Positions 35,533 through 44,271 of a DNA stretch of 64,000 nt are shown in pieces. The stretch covers positions 62,001 to 126,000 of the forward strand of contig JBFMHP010000021.1 of the NCBI GenBank assembly GCA_040752855.1, written 5' to 3'. The notes below the pieces were generated by a model. It was not told the origin of the DNA and did not search any database. It saw nothing but the letters and a program-made list of their open reading frames with translations. The DNA comes from JBFMHP01 sp040752855. Lineage in GTDB: Bacteria; Pseudomonadota; Gammaproteobacteria; RBG-16-57-12. Numbering within the stretch: the stretch's first letter is position 1; each line of letters begins with the position of its first letter. The translations under genes and the position numbers were made by a program.

Positions 35533-35740
35533 ATGGCGCGCTACAAGGATTACAATTACCACCAGCAAAAACTCATCCCCCTCAGTTTTGATCGCCAGAT
35601 CCTCCCCGGCACCTTCGAATACACCCTCACCTATCTCGTCGACCACGAACTCGATCTCACTGTTTTTGAGCATCGCTATAAGAATGATGAAACCGGCGCT
35701 CCGGCCTATGATCCGGCGCTGTTTTGGATTGTGAAATGCC
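35533..35740 (+). pseudogene. Remnant of an IS1182-type transposase
   Basis: The frame begins MARYKDYNYHQQKLIPLSFD and continues IL PGTFEYTLTYLVDHELDL to GAPAYDPAL, the N-terminal (DUF772-like) start of IS1182-family transposases. After about residue 66 the similarity stops abruptly and the rest (WIVKCLLIDLTD...) is unrelated. GGAGGGG precedes the ATG. About 400 residues are missing, so it is a dead remnant and marks past insertion next to the iron operon. Confidence 0.8.
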
Positions 35741-35939
35741 TGCTGATAGATTTAACAGATATTTTGCAACGATCCATTGAATCCGCAGTCGATCGCAGAC
35801 AGTTGATCATTTATCTCAAATGACTGCTGAGGTCACATCGCGGTCCTTAAACAGATGGCCGGTTTCGGTCGATAGCGGCCCCTCTAAGTCGCAAGACCAT
35901 CTGACACTGTCTGCAAGATGAAATCGCGACTTTTACAGA

Positions 35940-36725
35940 TTATGTACCCTTTACGCCCGCGACTAATACCAGGTTCACACTCCAGAAAAACCTGCCTTGT
36001 TCATGCCGCGCAGTGAGTTCACGCATCCAGCCGTCGAGTTCGGATTGCGTCGCCACGCCGGCCGCCAGTGCTTCTCCCACCAGCCAGCTGCCAAAGGGTG
36101 ATTGAGTAAAATCCGACTGAACCAACGGGAACACCTCGATCTGGATGTCCTGCAAGGCTTGTTGTCGATACATGTCGTAGAGCTGACGGCCGGCGTAACC
36201 ATTGGGACGCATGCAACCGGCAAAGAAATTCATCAAGCGCCGTTCGAGCGCGGCGCCGGGATAATCCACCGAGGCCGTCGCCCAATCGGTATCGGCCACC
36301 ACCACGCGTCCCCCGCGGTGCACCACGCGCACTAGCTCGGTAAATACGGCATGGCGGTCATAGCTCGACGGCAACACCTGAAACAGCCGCTCGGCATGAC
36401 AGGCATCGAACGTCTCATCGGCAAACGGCAGAGCAGCTACATCTGCTTGCTGGTGCTGTACGATGTCGCCAAGTTGGGCCTGCTGCGCCGCGGCATCAGC
36501 CTGTTGCAGCATGTCCTCGTCAATATCCACACCTACGACGCATCCGTGTGGCCCCACCAATTGTCCCAGCGGCACGGTATCGATCCCCGGCCCGCAGCCG
36601 ACGTCCAGCACATGATGCCCCGGCGCTAATGTCATCAGCTCGTAACTGCGCTGCTTGATTTGCTTGCCAAGTGCCGCCACTTTTCGCAAGTATTCCGCGC
36701 TCACATATCCGGCCGATTTCGCCAT
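35940..36725 (-). CDS. Class I SAM-dependent methyltransferase
   Basis: Predicted 261 residues. The SAM-binding core is clear: VLDVGCGPGIDTVPLGQLVG (motif I), VVGVDIDEDML (motif II), DVAALPFADETFDACHAERLFQVL, and RVVHRGGRVVVADTDW. The family resembles ubiquinone/arsenite-type small-molecule methyltransferases, but the substrate is not evident. The gene follows the cupin gene by 18 bases, suggesting co-transcription. The flanking transposase remnant suggests a mobile history. Confidence 0.8.
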   Translation of the reverse strand: MAKSAGYVSAEYLRKVAALGKQIKQRSYELMTLAPGHHVLDVGCGPGIDTVPLGQLVGPHGCVVGVDIDEDMLQQADAAAQQAQLGDIVQHQQADVAALPFADETFDACHAERLFQVLPSSYDRHAVFTELVRVVHRGGRVVVADTDWATASVDYPGAALERRLMNFFAGCMRPNGYAGRQLYDMYRQQALQDIQIEVFPLVQSDFTQSPFGSWLVGEALAAGVATQSELDGWMRELTARHEQGRFFWSVNLVLVAGVKGT

Positions 36726-36743
36726 TGTTTCCTTCCCCTTTCT

Positions 36744-37220
36744 TCACTTCTTGCGAGGATCGGTAATAGCGTCATGATCCACCAGATTCCATTGCCCGCT
36801 GTTGCGGTACAGGCGTTTGCCCTGATTGGGGTAATCGGTCACATCCTGCGCCAGCCGCTGTCCCATCACCAGGCATACCAACGTTTCATCGCCGTCATTG
36901 ACGATGTTGTGCGCGACCGTATTGCGCGGCAATCCCAGGAAATCGCCCGGCCCGATTGGATAGCGATCAGTGCCGATAATCGCCGTACCATGGCCTGATA
37001 TTACGTAAACACACTCTTCTTCGTAGTGGTGAATGTGAAACTCCGTGGTGTCACGACCCGGTTCCACGTAAATCATATGTACGCCGAGCTGACTCAGTCC
37101 GACGGCATCGCTCAGCGATTTGTTGATGCGCACGGCATTGGGATTGAGAAAGTGCACTTTGTGCTCACCGGGCATCCGCTCAATATCGGTTGCGGTCAGT
37201 AACAAATTTCGGGTATCCAT
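36744..37220 (-). CDS. Cupin-domain protein
   Basis: Predicted 158 residues. A single cupin barrel with the metal-binding His pair and Glu in EFHIHHYEEECVYVISGHG, and a closing LPRNTVAHNIVNDGDE. The C-terminal extension (DVTDYPNQGKRLYRN) resembles proteins related to mannose-6-phosphate isomerase-like cupins. It probably binds a small metabolite. It is upstream of the methyltransferase; the shared product would be a small-molecule modification, not identified. Confidence 0.75.
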   Translation of the reverse strand: MDTRNLLLTATDIERMPGEHKVHFLNPNAVRINKSLSDAVGLSQLGVHMIYVEPGRDTTEFHIHHYEEECVYVISGHGTAIIGTDRYPIGPGDFLGLPRNTVAHNIVNDGDETLVCLVMGQRLAQDVTDYPNQGKRLYRNSGQWNLVDHDAITDPRKK

Positions 37221-37249
37221 GTTCGTCCTTTGTCTTGATTAACACTGAG

Positions 37250-37282
37250 CAGGTTGTTGAAAATAATTTTCCAACAGTCTGT
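37250..37282. repeat. Head-to-head inverted repeat, IS-end-like
   Basis: CAGGTTGTTGAAAA, then TAA, then TTTTCCAACAGTCTG form an imperfect palindrome. The CAGGTTGTTGAAAA half resembles terminal inverted repeats of several insertion-sequence families. No transposase lies within it. It separates the cupin gene from the P2-type ATPase gene and may be the footprint of an excised element. Confidence 0.4.
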
Positions 37283-37324
37283 TAGTTTTCACCACACAAC
37301 GCAGCCGCTCTCCGTTCGAGTTCT

Positions 37325-40009
37325 TTACTGCGCGCTCCGCCATCGCGGCAGCAGCCGTTTGCGCAGTTCTTCCAGGATCAGCAGGACGAGCGCGAAAGGG
37401 ATGATGAAGAGCCACACCGCGGCATCGAGCGGCGCGGTGCCGAAGATCAGATTGCCCAAGGGCGTGTAGCCGATGAGCAGGATCAGGATGACCTCGGCGG
37501 CGATGCCGGCGAGGATGAGTCGATTGCCCAGCGGCCAGCGTGCGAACAGCGATTCACGATCGCTCAGGCACAGATATACATTGACGATCTGCATGACGAT
37601 GATGGCGCTGAGACACGCGGCGGTGGCTTGGAGATAGAGCGGATCGTCGTGGGCCAGGCGCTCGCCGTATTGCCAGCCCGCGCCATGCAGCACGAAGAAA
37701 AACGCCGCCATGGCGGCGCTCGCCTCGATCACGCCGAGAAATAAATAGGCGCGCGTGAGCGAGGGCCAGTCGAGCAGCCGCTCGTGCCGGGGGCGCGGCG
37801 GGCGTTGCATGATGCGTGGATTCGGTTTTTCCGCGCCCAAGCCCAGCGCCGGGAGCATGTCGGTGCCTAGATCCACGGCGAGGATCTGGATGATGGTCAG
37901 CGGCAACGGGATCTTGAATAAGGCAAACGCCAGATAGGGGACCAGTTCCGGGATGTTGGAGGTCAGGATATAGGTCAGGAATTTGCGGATGTTGTCGAAC
38001 ACCGCGCGGCCTTCTTCGATCGCGTTGACGATGCTGGCGAAGTTGTCGTCGAGTAGCACCATATCGGCCGATTCCTTGGCGACATCCGTGCCAGATACCC
38101 CCATGGCGATGCCGATGTGCGCGCTCTTGAGTGCAGGGGCGTCGTTGACGCCGTCGCCCGTCACCGCGACCACGTGGCCTTTTTTCTTCAGCGCGTCGAC
38201 GATGTGCATCTTCTGGTCGGCGCTGACGCGCGCAAAGATGATCTCCGGGGCGTCCAGGGCCAATTGCAGCTGCGTTGCGGTGAGCTTGCGCAACTTGTCG
38301 CCGGTGATCACGCGCGGGTGATTGGAACGCGCCAGGCCGACTTCCTTGGCGATCGCCGTGGCGGTGTGCGGGTGATCGCCGGTGACCATGATGACCTTGA
38401 TGCCGGCCTCGTGGCATTTGCGCACCGCCTCTGGCACCTCCGGGCGGGGCGGATCTTCCAGTCCGACCAGGCCGGCGAAGACCAATTGCTCTTCGCGTGG
38501 TGCACGCGCCTGGTCGGGTTCGAGCATGCGGTAGGCGATGGCCAAGACGCGCAGGCCGCGATTGGTCATGGCGTTTTGCGCCTCGATCACCCGGGCGCGC
38601 GCCGCGGAATCAAACGCGCGCAGTTCGCCATCGATCGCGCTGCGGGTGCAGAGCGGAAGCACGGCCTCCGGCGCGCCTTTGCAGTACAGCACCGGCCCCT
38701 CGGGCGTCGTGTGTACCGTGGAGACGCGCATGCGTTCGGCCTCAAACGGCAGTTCATTGATCTTGGGATAGACCGGGCACTGCGGCCACGCCGCGTGCGC
38801 CATGTTAACCAGCGCCACTTCCATCGGATCGCCCAGGAAGGACTTGGCGCCGTTGTTTTCCGTTTCCTTCAGGCTGTGGCACAGACACGCTGCCTGAAAA
38901 AAAGGCCGATAGCGCTCGATGAGCGCGTCGGGGAGTGTGTTGTGCTCGAACTCATGTAAGGTCGCGCCGAGCAGTACCTGTTTGACGCTCATGCGGTTTA
39001 GCGTCAGCGTGCCGGTCTTGTCGGTGCAGATGACGGTGGTCGAGCCCAGCGTCTCGACCGACGGCAGATGGCGGATCAGGGCGTTGCGCTTGGCCATGCG
39101 CTGCGTGGCCATGGCCAGCGACAATGTCATCGTCGGCAACAGTCCTTCCGGCACCATGGCCACGATGATGCCGATGGCGAAGATGAAATTTTCCCAGAAG
39201 CCGATGCCGATGAATTGGCCGATGATGAAAAAGGCGATGCCGATGGCGACCGCGAGCAAGGCCAGCACGCGCGAGAGGTGCGCGATCTCCTTGCGCAGCG
39301 GCGAGACGACCTCGCCGCCGGTCTGGGTGAGATGCGCGATCTTGCCGAATTCCGTGTGCATCCCGGTGGCGAACACCACTGCCTTGGCCTCGCCGGCCCC
39401 CAGGGTCGTGCCGGCGAATAACACGTTGGTCGCCTGAAACACATCCTCCTCGCTCGATGGTTTGATGTCGCGTGCGATGGGCGCCGACTCACCCGTCACC
39501 GTGGCGTTGTTGACGCGCACCGAGAAGGCCTCGACCAGGCGGCAATCGGCCGGGATGTTGTCGCCCTGCTCCAGCAGCACCATGTCGCCGGGCACCAGCT
39601 GCTCGGCGAGCAGTTGCACGACGCCGCCCGCGCGCAGCACTTTCACGTTTTGGGGCAGGAGGCGGCGCAGCGCCGCCAAGGTGCGCTCGGCGCGGTATTC
39701 CTGCCAGAAGGAGAACACACCATTGATGAGTATCACGCCGATGATGGCCCCGCCCAGCAGCGCCATGCCCTTGCCCGGATCGTTCCATTCCGCGGCGAAC
39801 GCCAGGCCGGCAGCGAGCCAGAGGATCAAGGCAAAAAAATGCGTGAACTCTTTCAGGAAGCGCAGTGCCAGGTGCTCGCGCCGCGCCTGCTCCACGCGGT
39901 TTGGCCCAAACTCGCTCAGGCGTCGCTGCGCCTCGGCGTGGCTCAGCCCGCCGGGATCGCTATTGAGGCTGGCGATGGCCTCGTCCGGGGAGAGTTGGTG
40001 GATCTTCAT
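37325..40009 (-). CDS. P2-type cation-transporting ATPase
   Basis: Predicted 894 residues. N-terminal actuator start (HQLSPDEAIASLNSDPGGLS), TGESAPIARD loop, MVPEGLLPTMTLSLAMATQRMAKRN (fourth-helix site), phosphorylation site CTDKTGTLTLNR, nucleotide part, then GDGVNDAPALKSAHIGIAMG, and six C-terminal helices. PEGLL is the form of Na/K-type pumps; Ca pumps show PEGLP. Bacterial members may move Na, Ca or Mn. ATG 40009 is the family start; a longer frame running upstream is an artefact. It is the last gene of the YcgN-HIT run on this strand. Confidence 0.88.
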   Translation of the reverse strand: MKIHQLSPDEAIASLNSDPGGLSHAEAQRRLSEFGPNRVEQARREHLALRFLKEFTHFFALILWLAAGLAFAAEWNDPGKGMALLGGAIIGVILINGVFSFWQEYRAERTLAALRRLLPQNVKVLRAGGVVQLLAEQLVPGDMVLLEQGDNIPADCRLVEAFSVRVNNATVTGESAPIARDIKPSSEEDVFQATNVLFAGTTLGAGEAKAVVFATGMHTEFGKIAHLTQTGGEVVSPLRKEIAHLSRVLALLAVAIGIAFFIIGQFIGIGFWENFIFAIGIIVAMVPEGLLPTMTLSLAMATQRMAKRNALIRHLPSVETLGSTTVICTDKTGTLTLNRMSVKQVLLGATLHEFEHNTLPDALIERYRPFFQAACLCHSLKETENNGAKSFLGDPMEVALVNMAHAAWPQCPVYPKINELPFEAERMRVSTVHTTPEGPVLYCKGAPEAVLPLCTRSAIDGELRAFDSAARARVIEAQNAMTNRGLRVLAIAYRMLEPDQARAPREEQLVFAGLVGLEDPPRPEVPEAVRKCHEAGIKVIMVTGDHPHTATAIAKEVGLARSNHPRVITGDKLRKLTATQLQLALDAPEIIFARVSADQKMHIVDALKKKGHVVAVTGDGVNDAPALKSAHIGIAMGVSGTDVAKESADMVLLDDNFASIVNAIEEGRAVFDNIRKFLTYILTSNIPELVPYLAFALFKIPLPLTIIQILAVDLGTDMLPALGLGAEKPNPRIMQRPPRPRHERLLDWPSLTRAYLFLGVIEASAAMAAFFFVLHGAGWQYGERLAHDDPLYLQATAACLSAIIVMQIVNVYLCLSDRESLFARWPLGNRLILAGIAAEVILILLIGYTPLGNLIFGTAPLDAAVWLFIIPFALVLLILEELRKRLLPRWRSAQ

Positions 40010-40017
40010 GGCACCGG

Positions 40018-40488
40018 TTACCCGCCGATGAGGGCGAGTAGGGTGCGGTCTTCGAGCAGGCAGTCTTCCAAGGCCGCATCTCCCATCTTGTTTTCGGAGA
40101 TGAATTTGCCGCGTATCGACACGCCGGCTTGAACCGTGCTCGCAGGATCTCCGGTGATCAACGGATGCCAGTCCGGTAGTCCCCGTCCTTCGGCCAGGCG
40201 GCGATAGGCGCAGCTGCGCGGTAGCCAGCGGGTGGTGCGCACGAGCTGAGGAGTGATCTGCACGCAGTCCGGCACGTGCGCTTGCCGTTGGGGATACACG
40301 CGGCAACGGCAACTGGTTGCATCGAGTTGGCGGCAGGCTACGCGGGTGTAGTAGATATCGCCCGTGTCTTCTTCCTCGAGTTTGTGCAGACAGCACAGGG
40401 CGCAGCCGTCGCAGAGCGATTCCCATTCCTGCTGGCTCATGGCCTCCAGTGACTTGATCTCCCAGAAGGGGCGGGTTTTGCGCGTCAT
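40018..40488 (-). CDS. YcgN/UPF0260 cysteine-cluster protein
   Basis: Predicted 156 residues. The cysteine clusters CDGCALCCLHK and CRQLDATSCRCRVYPQR identify the UPF0260/YcgN family, probable metal or Fe-S binders of unknown function. ATG 40488 overlaps the HIT gene stop (four bases), so the two are coupled. It is nine bases upstream of the P2-type ATPase. Confidence 0.9.
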   Translation of the reverse strand: MTRKTRPFWEIKSLEAMSQQEWESLCDGCALCCLHKLEEEDTGDIYYTRVACRQLDATSCRCRVYPQRQAHVPDCVQITPQLVRTTRWLPRSCAYRRLAEGRGLPDWHPLITGDPASTVQAGVSIRGKFISENKMGDAALEDCLLEDRTLLALIGG

Positions 40489-40913
40489 AGGCTCGGACGC
40501 GAGACGAAGCCCAAGGCGAGAGACGGGAGGATCTTCTCTCTGAGTTCGGCGATTTCCTTCTTCGTATAGGGTACCGGATCGAGCTTGCCCCAGACCGGCG
40601 CGGGCCAGAGCGGATCGTGGCGGTAGCGGGCGATGTGGTGCACGTGCAGTTGTCTGACCACATTGCCGATGGCGGCGATGTTCATCTTGTCGGCCTGGAA
40701 CGCCGCGGCCAATTGCTGGGCGAGGTGGCTGGACTCCTGGATCAGTTGGCGTTGATCGTCTGGCGTGAGCTGGTAGATCTCGCTGATCTCCGCGCGCCGG
40801 GGCACGAGGATGAACCACGGGAAATTGCGGTCGTTCATCAGCAGCAGCAATGAGAGGGGGAATTCGCCCAGCACGAGTGTATCCCGCTGGAGGATCGGGT
40901 CTAGGGTAAACAT
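40485..40913 (-). CDS. HIT-domain protein
   Basis: Predicted 142 residues. Histidine triad QLHVHHIARYRHD is the nucleotide-phosphate catalytic site. NDRNFPWFILVPRR and EIYQLTPDDQRQL are typical of the small gammaproteobacterial branch of diadenosine polyphosphate or nucleoside phosphoramidase-like HIT enzymes. MFTLDPILQRDT is the natural start. It overlaps ycgN by four bases. Confidence 0.88.
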   Translation of the reverse strand: MFTLDPILQRDTLVLGEFPLSLLLLMNDRNFPWFILVPRRAEISEIYQLTPDDQRQLIQESSHLAQQLAAAFQADKMNIAAIGNVVRQLHVHHIARYRHDPLWPAPVWGKLDPVPYTKKEIAELREKILPSLALGFVSRPSL

Positions 40914-40933
40914 GACGGTTGCATCCAGTCGAA

Positions 40934-41362
40934 TCAGCTCTGATTGAAGTCGGGAAACTTTTCCGCGTATTTCTCGATCCACTCCTTGGCGGCCTCCTCG
41001 GCGCTGAGGTTGCGCCCCTCGGAGGCCAGCACTTCCTGGCGGTAGTGTTCAATGTAACAGATTTGCTCGACCATGCGGGTATTGTAGGCCTCGCTCGGAT
41101 CGAAGAATTCGACCCCGACCAGGTAGCGACGCTCGATGCTGCGGCACCAGACCACGCGGCCATGGGTCTCGACTCCGCCGTTGATCAACGGAAAGCTCAG
41201 GCTGATATCGACGCCGACCTCGATCGGGACCTTGGAGTAAAACGACAAGCCGCCGCGGCTGATGTTCGACAAGCGTTCATCACCTTGGCCTTGCTCCCGG
41301 ATGCGATACTGGATCGGGATTTCGGATGGATGCCGGATGTAGTGGCGCATGGGACTGACCAT
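40934..41362 (-). CDS. PilZ-domain protein
   Basis: Predicted 142 residues. PilZ hallmarks are YIRHPSEIPIQYRIRE (RxxxR-like region) and SNISRGGLSF (the [DN]xSxxG motif), so it probably senses cyclic di-GMP. AGGAAGTCAT lies just before the ATG at 41362. The tail (EWIEKYAEKFPDFNQS) is charged. It lies upstream of hit-ycgN-ATPase and close to a second PilZ gene. Confidence 0.85.
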   Translation of the reverse strand: MVSPMRHYIRHPSEIPIQYRIREQGQGDERLSNISRGGLSFYSKVPIEVGVDISLSFPLINGGVETHGRVVWCRSIERRYLVGVEFFDPSEAYNTRMVEQICYIEHYRQEVLASEGRNLSAEEAAKEWIEKYAEKFPDFNQS

Positions 41363-41429
41363 ATGACTTCCTATAAATATAGTCGGCTATCCGCTCGCCT
41401 GGCTCAACGGAGCCGGGGGTGAACATTTG

Positions 41430-41930
41430 TTACAAGCAGCGCACGCGCCAGCACGGGCGCCCGGTCTCATCGATAAGCCCATGGCGTTGCAGCCAGTCGC
41501 GCGCATCATCGGCATCGTGGTGAAACCACTTGGAGGCCGAGCCTAACCGAAAGGTATAGCCCCAAGCGTCCATGTCCGCAAACATGCGTTCACGCCCAAA
41601 ACCGGCAATGAAGTCGGCGAGCAGGATTTGCAGGTAGCATACCCCATTCTCCTCGGTGTAATCACCGCCCGCATCGGTGTGCAGCGCGGCGCGCCGCTGC
41701 GGGTCCATGCAGATGTAGTGGCAGGCCTCATGCAGGGCGGAATGCACCGGCGTATCCCCGCGCACCAGCAGGCGATGGTCGATGAGGCCGGCCTCGCGCT
41801 CGCCCCAGTAGCTGCCGGGGATGGCCGCCCCGTCGGGGACCCACTCCAGCGCCATCCCGTACCGGGCAAGCAGTTCAGCAAACGCTTGTGGATCGATTTC
41901 TTTGCAATTGAGTACTGACATGCGCGCCAT
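41430..41930 (-). CDS. Metallopeptidase-like protein with HExxH motif
   Basis: Predicted 166 residues from ATG 41930 (163 from 41921; no clear ribosome site separates them). The centre reads HSALHEACHYICMDPQRR, where HEACH fits an HExxH zinc site, and a downstream Glu-Glu-Asn-Gly-Val-Cys segment could supply the third ligand. Small, cytosolic-looking. The closest known types are short M78/ImmA-like peptidase folds, but this is inference. It sits between two PilZ genes, diverging from the second. Confidence 0.6.
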   Translation of the reverse strand: MARMSVLNCKEIDPQAFAELLARYGMALEWVPDGAAIPGSYWGEREAGLIDHRLLVRGDTPVHSALHEACHYICMDPQRRAALHTDAGGDYTEENGVCYLQILLADFIAGFGRERMFADMDAWGYTFRLGSASKWFHHDADDARDWLQRHGLIDETGRPCWRVRCL

Positions 41931-42013
41931 TGTGTCATGAGTATGAGTGGTGGTCACGAAATTCGCTGAGCTTCCGACAACAAAGATGACAACACATCGG
42001 AGGAGGGGCGCAG

Positions 42014-42661
42014 ATGAATTCACGGGCACTGAACATGTTGGTCGGGAGTGGGCTGAAACTGGAGGCGCGTGGCGGCGATGCCTGCTATCTGGTGGATATG
42101 ATCGGGTATCTCACCGACAAGAGTATTCTGGTCACCGCGCCCTATGATGAACGCGGACGTCTGGCCGTCGGGGAAGGTGAGGATGTCGCCATCCGCTATC
42201 TGGGCGGCGACAACAGCTATGCCTTCTACAGCCGTGTGTTGTGCGTCTGCGCCGAGCCGTATCCCTATCTGCACCTGGCATTCCCCGAAGGCGTGCAAGG
42301 CGTGCTCACCCGCCGCGGCACCCGCTTGCCGATCGAGGGGCCGTGCATGACGCTCGCCATGCTCGATCGCGGACGCAAGATCTCCGTGGTGATGGCCGAC
42401 ATCAGCATCCACGGCGCGCGCCTGATCGCCCCGTATCGCCTGGGCGAGATCGGCGAGACCTTCAGCATCGAGATGCCGCAGATCCCCGCCGCCGGCGAGG
42501 AGACCTTGACCCTGCCGTGCATCATCCGCCATGTGCAGGCCCAGCGCGGAGAAGACAAGGTGCATCACGGGGTGGAGTTCGACCAACTGGAGCAGGCCGC
42601 GCAATTGTTCATCGCGCGCTTTATCCAAGACAGCATCGTACGTCAGCGGCGTGTGGGTTAA
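42014..42661 (+). CDS. YcgR-like PilZ protein
   Basis: Predicted 215 residues: an N-terminal YcgR-type beta domain (about 1-95) and a PilZ domain with RRGTRLPIEG (RxxxR) and ADISIHGARL ([DN]xSxxG). The two-domain layout fits flagellar-brake or related c-di-GMP effectors. GGAGGAG precedes the ATG. No flagellar genes are nearby. It diverges from the metallopeptidase-like gene. Confidence 0.85.
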   Translation: MNSRALNMLVGSGLKLEARGGDACYLVDMIGYLTDKSILVTAPYDERGRLAVGEGEDVAIRYLGGDNSYAFYSRVLCVCAEPYPYLHLAFPEGVQGVLTRRGTRLPIEGPCMTLAMLDRGRKISVVMADISIHGARLIAPYRLGEIGETFSIEMPQIPAAGEETLTLPCIIRHVQAQRGEDKVHHGVEFDQLEQAAQLFIARFIQDSIVRQRRVG

Positions 42662-42664
42662 GGA

Positions 42665-43066
42665 TTAGGTGTAGATATCGATGCCAAGACGCGGTGGGTT
42701 TTCGGACGCTTGCTCTTCGGCACTATTCCCCGGCGAAGTGACTTGCCGGCGCTCCCGGCCGCTGCGCGTATCCAACAGCACCGGCACCTGGCGGACACGC
42801 CGCTCGATGCGTTGGCGCCGATTGGAGACGCTCGCCAAGGCGCCGTTCACCGTATCCGCGAGCGGCGCATCGCGCCCCGGATGGCGCTCCGCGGCCAAGG
42901 CCTGCTGCACGGCGCGTTCGACCGGCGTAGGCACGCCCGGCCGCACGCTTGCGGCGCGCGGATAGGCGGGAACGGAATCGACCTGCGCGGTAGTCGCGGG
43001 TTGTGCATTGGCCGAGCGCAGATTCCGTATCCCCGTGTCATCGGGTGGAATGTTGAACGATGTCAT
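42665..43066 (-). CDS. Hypothetical protein, Pro/Ala/Arg-rich
   Basis: Predicted 133 residues with a low-complexity first half (many Pro, Ala, Thr) and an Arg-rich stretch (NRRQRIERRVRQV) in the middle, suggesting a disordered or nucleic-acid-contacting protein. No family recognised. It is convergent with the YcgR-like gene, three bases away. The whole frame avoids stop codons and has normal codon use, which is weak support. Confidence 0.45.
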   Translation of the reverse strand: MTSFNIPPDDTGIRNLRSANAQPATTAQVDSVPAYPRAASVRPGVPTPVERAVQQALAAERHPGRDAPLADTVNGALASVSNRRQRIERRVRQVPVLLDTRSGRERRQVTSPGNSAEEQASENPPRLGIDIYT

Positions 43067-43150
43067 CGGTTTCAGGTCCGTAAGCCTTGCTATCGTCCAG
43101 GGCCATGGGATTCTGAAGGGTAATTTGGCCTGAGACTCAACCAGGTTCAG

Positions 43151-43691
43151 TCACGGCGTAAACCAGGCGGACCGTACCAGCGCGGCATGAACGCGGTCGT
43201 AGATCACCCAGAAACCGTTCTCCATCGCGGTCTCGAAGTGATAACCCACGGCGATGGCGTCGGCCGCCTTCGGGCCGGTGGCGACAATGCCGGGGCCCCG
43301 TATATGTTTCAGCCGGCTGTTGAAGCGCACTTCCACCCCGAGATCAAGCGCCTGATTCAGCAACGCCGCGTCCAGACTTTCCGGCCCAGGCCCGCGCTCC
43401 ACCATATAGAAAACAGGCGTGCGACTCCGTACTTTGTAGGCGTGATCCCAGGCATCGAAGACGACGCCTTCGTGGCAAGGAAGATAGGCAAAGGTGGTCG
43501 TCCGCCCGGGCTTGGTGAGGTCATCGAGCACATCTTGCTCCGTGCTCCAGTCCTTGCAGATCACGCCGGAAACGGGCGCCGACACCGGAGCGGGCTTCGT
43601 GTACAATCACCCGCCGCCCCGCAGCGGCCAAGGTAATGGCGGCCGCCAATCCTGCCGGTCCTGCACCCACGATCTCAATCGCTGTTTTCAT
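43151..43691 (-). pseudogene. Frameshifted and truncated FAD-dependent oxidoreductase
   Basis: From ATG 43691 the first frame reads AIEIVGAGPAGLAAAITLAAAG, a Rossmann FAD start, to FRRDLQGLE, then runs into a stop. The next frame resumes at WSTEQDVLDDLTKPGRT, which is the natural continuation. The product would be a geranylgeranyl-reductase-like flavoprotein, but it also ends at about 180 residues, about half the usual length. Both shift and truncation argue for a dead gene. An eight-base deletion between CTGGAG repeats would explain the shift. Confidence 0.7.
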
Positions 43692-43706
43692 ATCCTGTTC
43701 GTGGGC

Positions 43707-44126
43707 CTATTCCCGCTCGCTCTCCTGTTGGTGATCGAGCATCTGCTGCATCATAACTTGCATCATATCGAGACGTTTCTCGATCATGCCAATCCGTGTT
43801 TCAAGTGAGGCGCCGTGGGCAGCGGCCTGACAGCCGCTTATTAACTTCATGTTGTGTATTTCCTTCATCGCCTCTTGCATCTCGGCATAGTGCAGCCGTA
43901 AACCTTCGCGGCGTTCCTCTCGCCGAGCCGCCTTGCGCTTGACCTGGCTCATAGCTTCTTCCATGCGATCGATCATCTTTTGCATGGCCGCCTCATCCAT
44001 CATGCCCATCTTGTCGGCCTTGACCAGGATCTCATCACAGCCCACATGGTCCTTTTTTTCCGCCATGGCGGGAAAGGCTGCTAACATGATGGGCAGTGCA
44101 ATAAACATGTAGCTGCGTTTTTTCAT
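43707..44126 (-). CDS. Met-rich periplasmic protein, coiled-coil
   Basis: Predicted 139 residues. A signal peptide (ending AFPAMAE) is followed by Met-rich, Glu/Lys-rich helices. The closing EKRLDMMQVMMQQMLDHQ matches a motif in the protein at 51153-51617 (EKRxDMMQxMMxQM). Such proteins occur in copper-resistance clusters and probably bind Cu(I) through methionines. It lies at the left end of the metal region. Two Cys are present (VGCDE, SGCQA), possibly a disulfide. Confidence 0.7.
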   Translation of the reverse strand: MKKRSYMFIALPIMLAAFPAMAEKKDHVGCDEILVKADKMGMMDEAAMQKMIDRMEEAMSQVKRKAARREERREGLRLHYAEMQEAMKEIHNMKLISGCQAAAHGASLETRIGMIEKRLDMMQVMMQQMLDHQQESERE

Positions 44127-44271
44127 GATGTTTCTCCTTTGATGGTCTAATGAGCGCGGGGCATTGCCTGGCTTCTAGATTCGCAACCCAGGTTAACCGC
44201 CCTGGTGCTCCCTTATCGAGAACACGTTCTGCGTAAGTAACAATGTTTGTTTCCACTGAAGCAATGCACGG

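Noticed and set aside
37325..40663. P2-type ATPase as a 1112-residue protein with an extra N-terminal domain
   Set aside because: The added 218 residues are the antisense-like out-of-frame reading of the ycgN and HIT genes; the family start at 40009 is clear.
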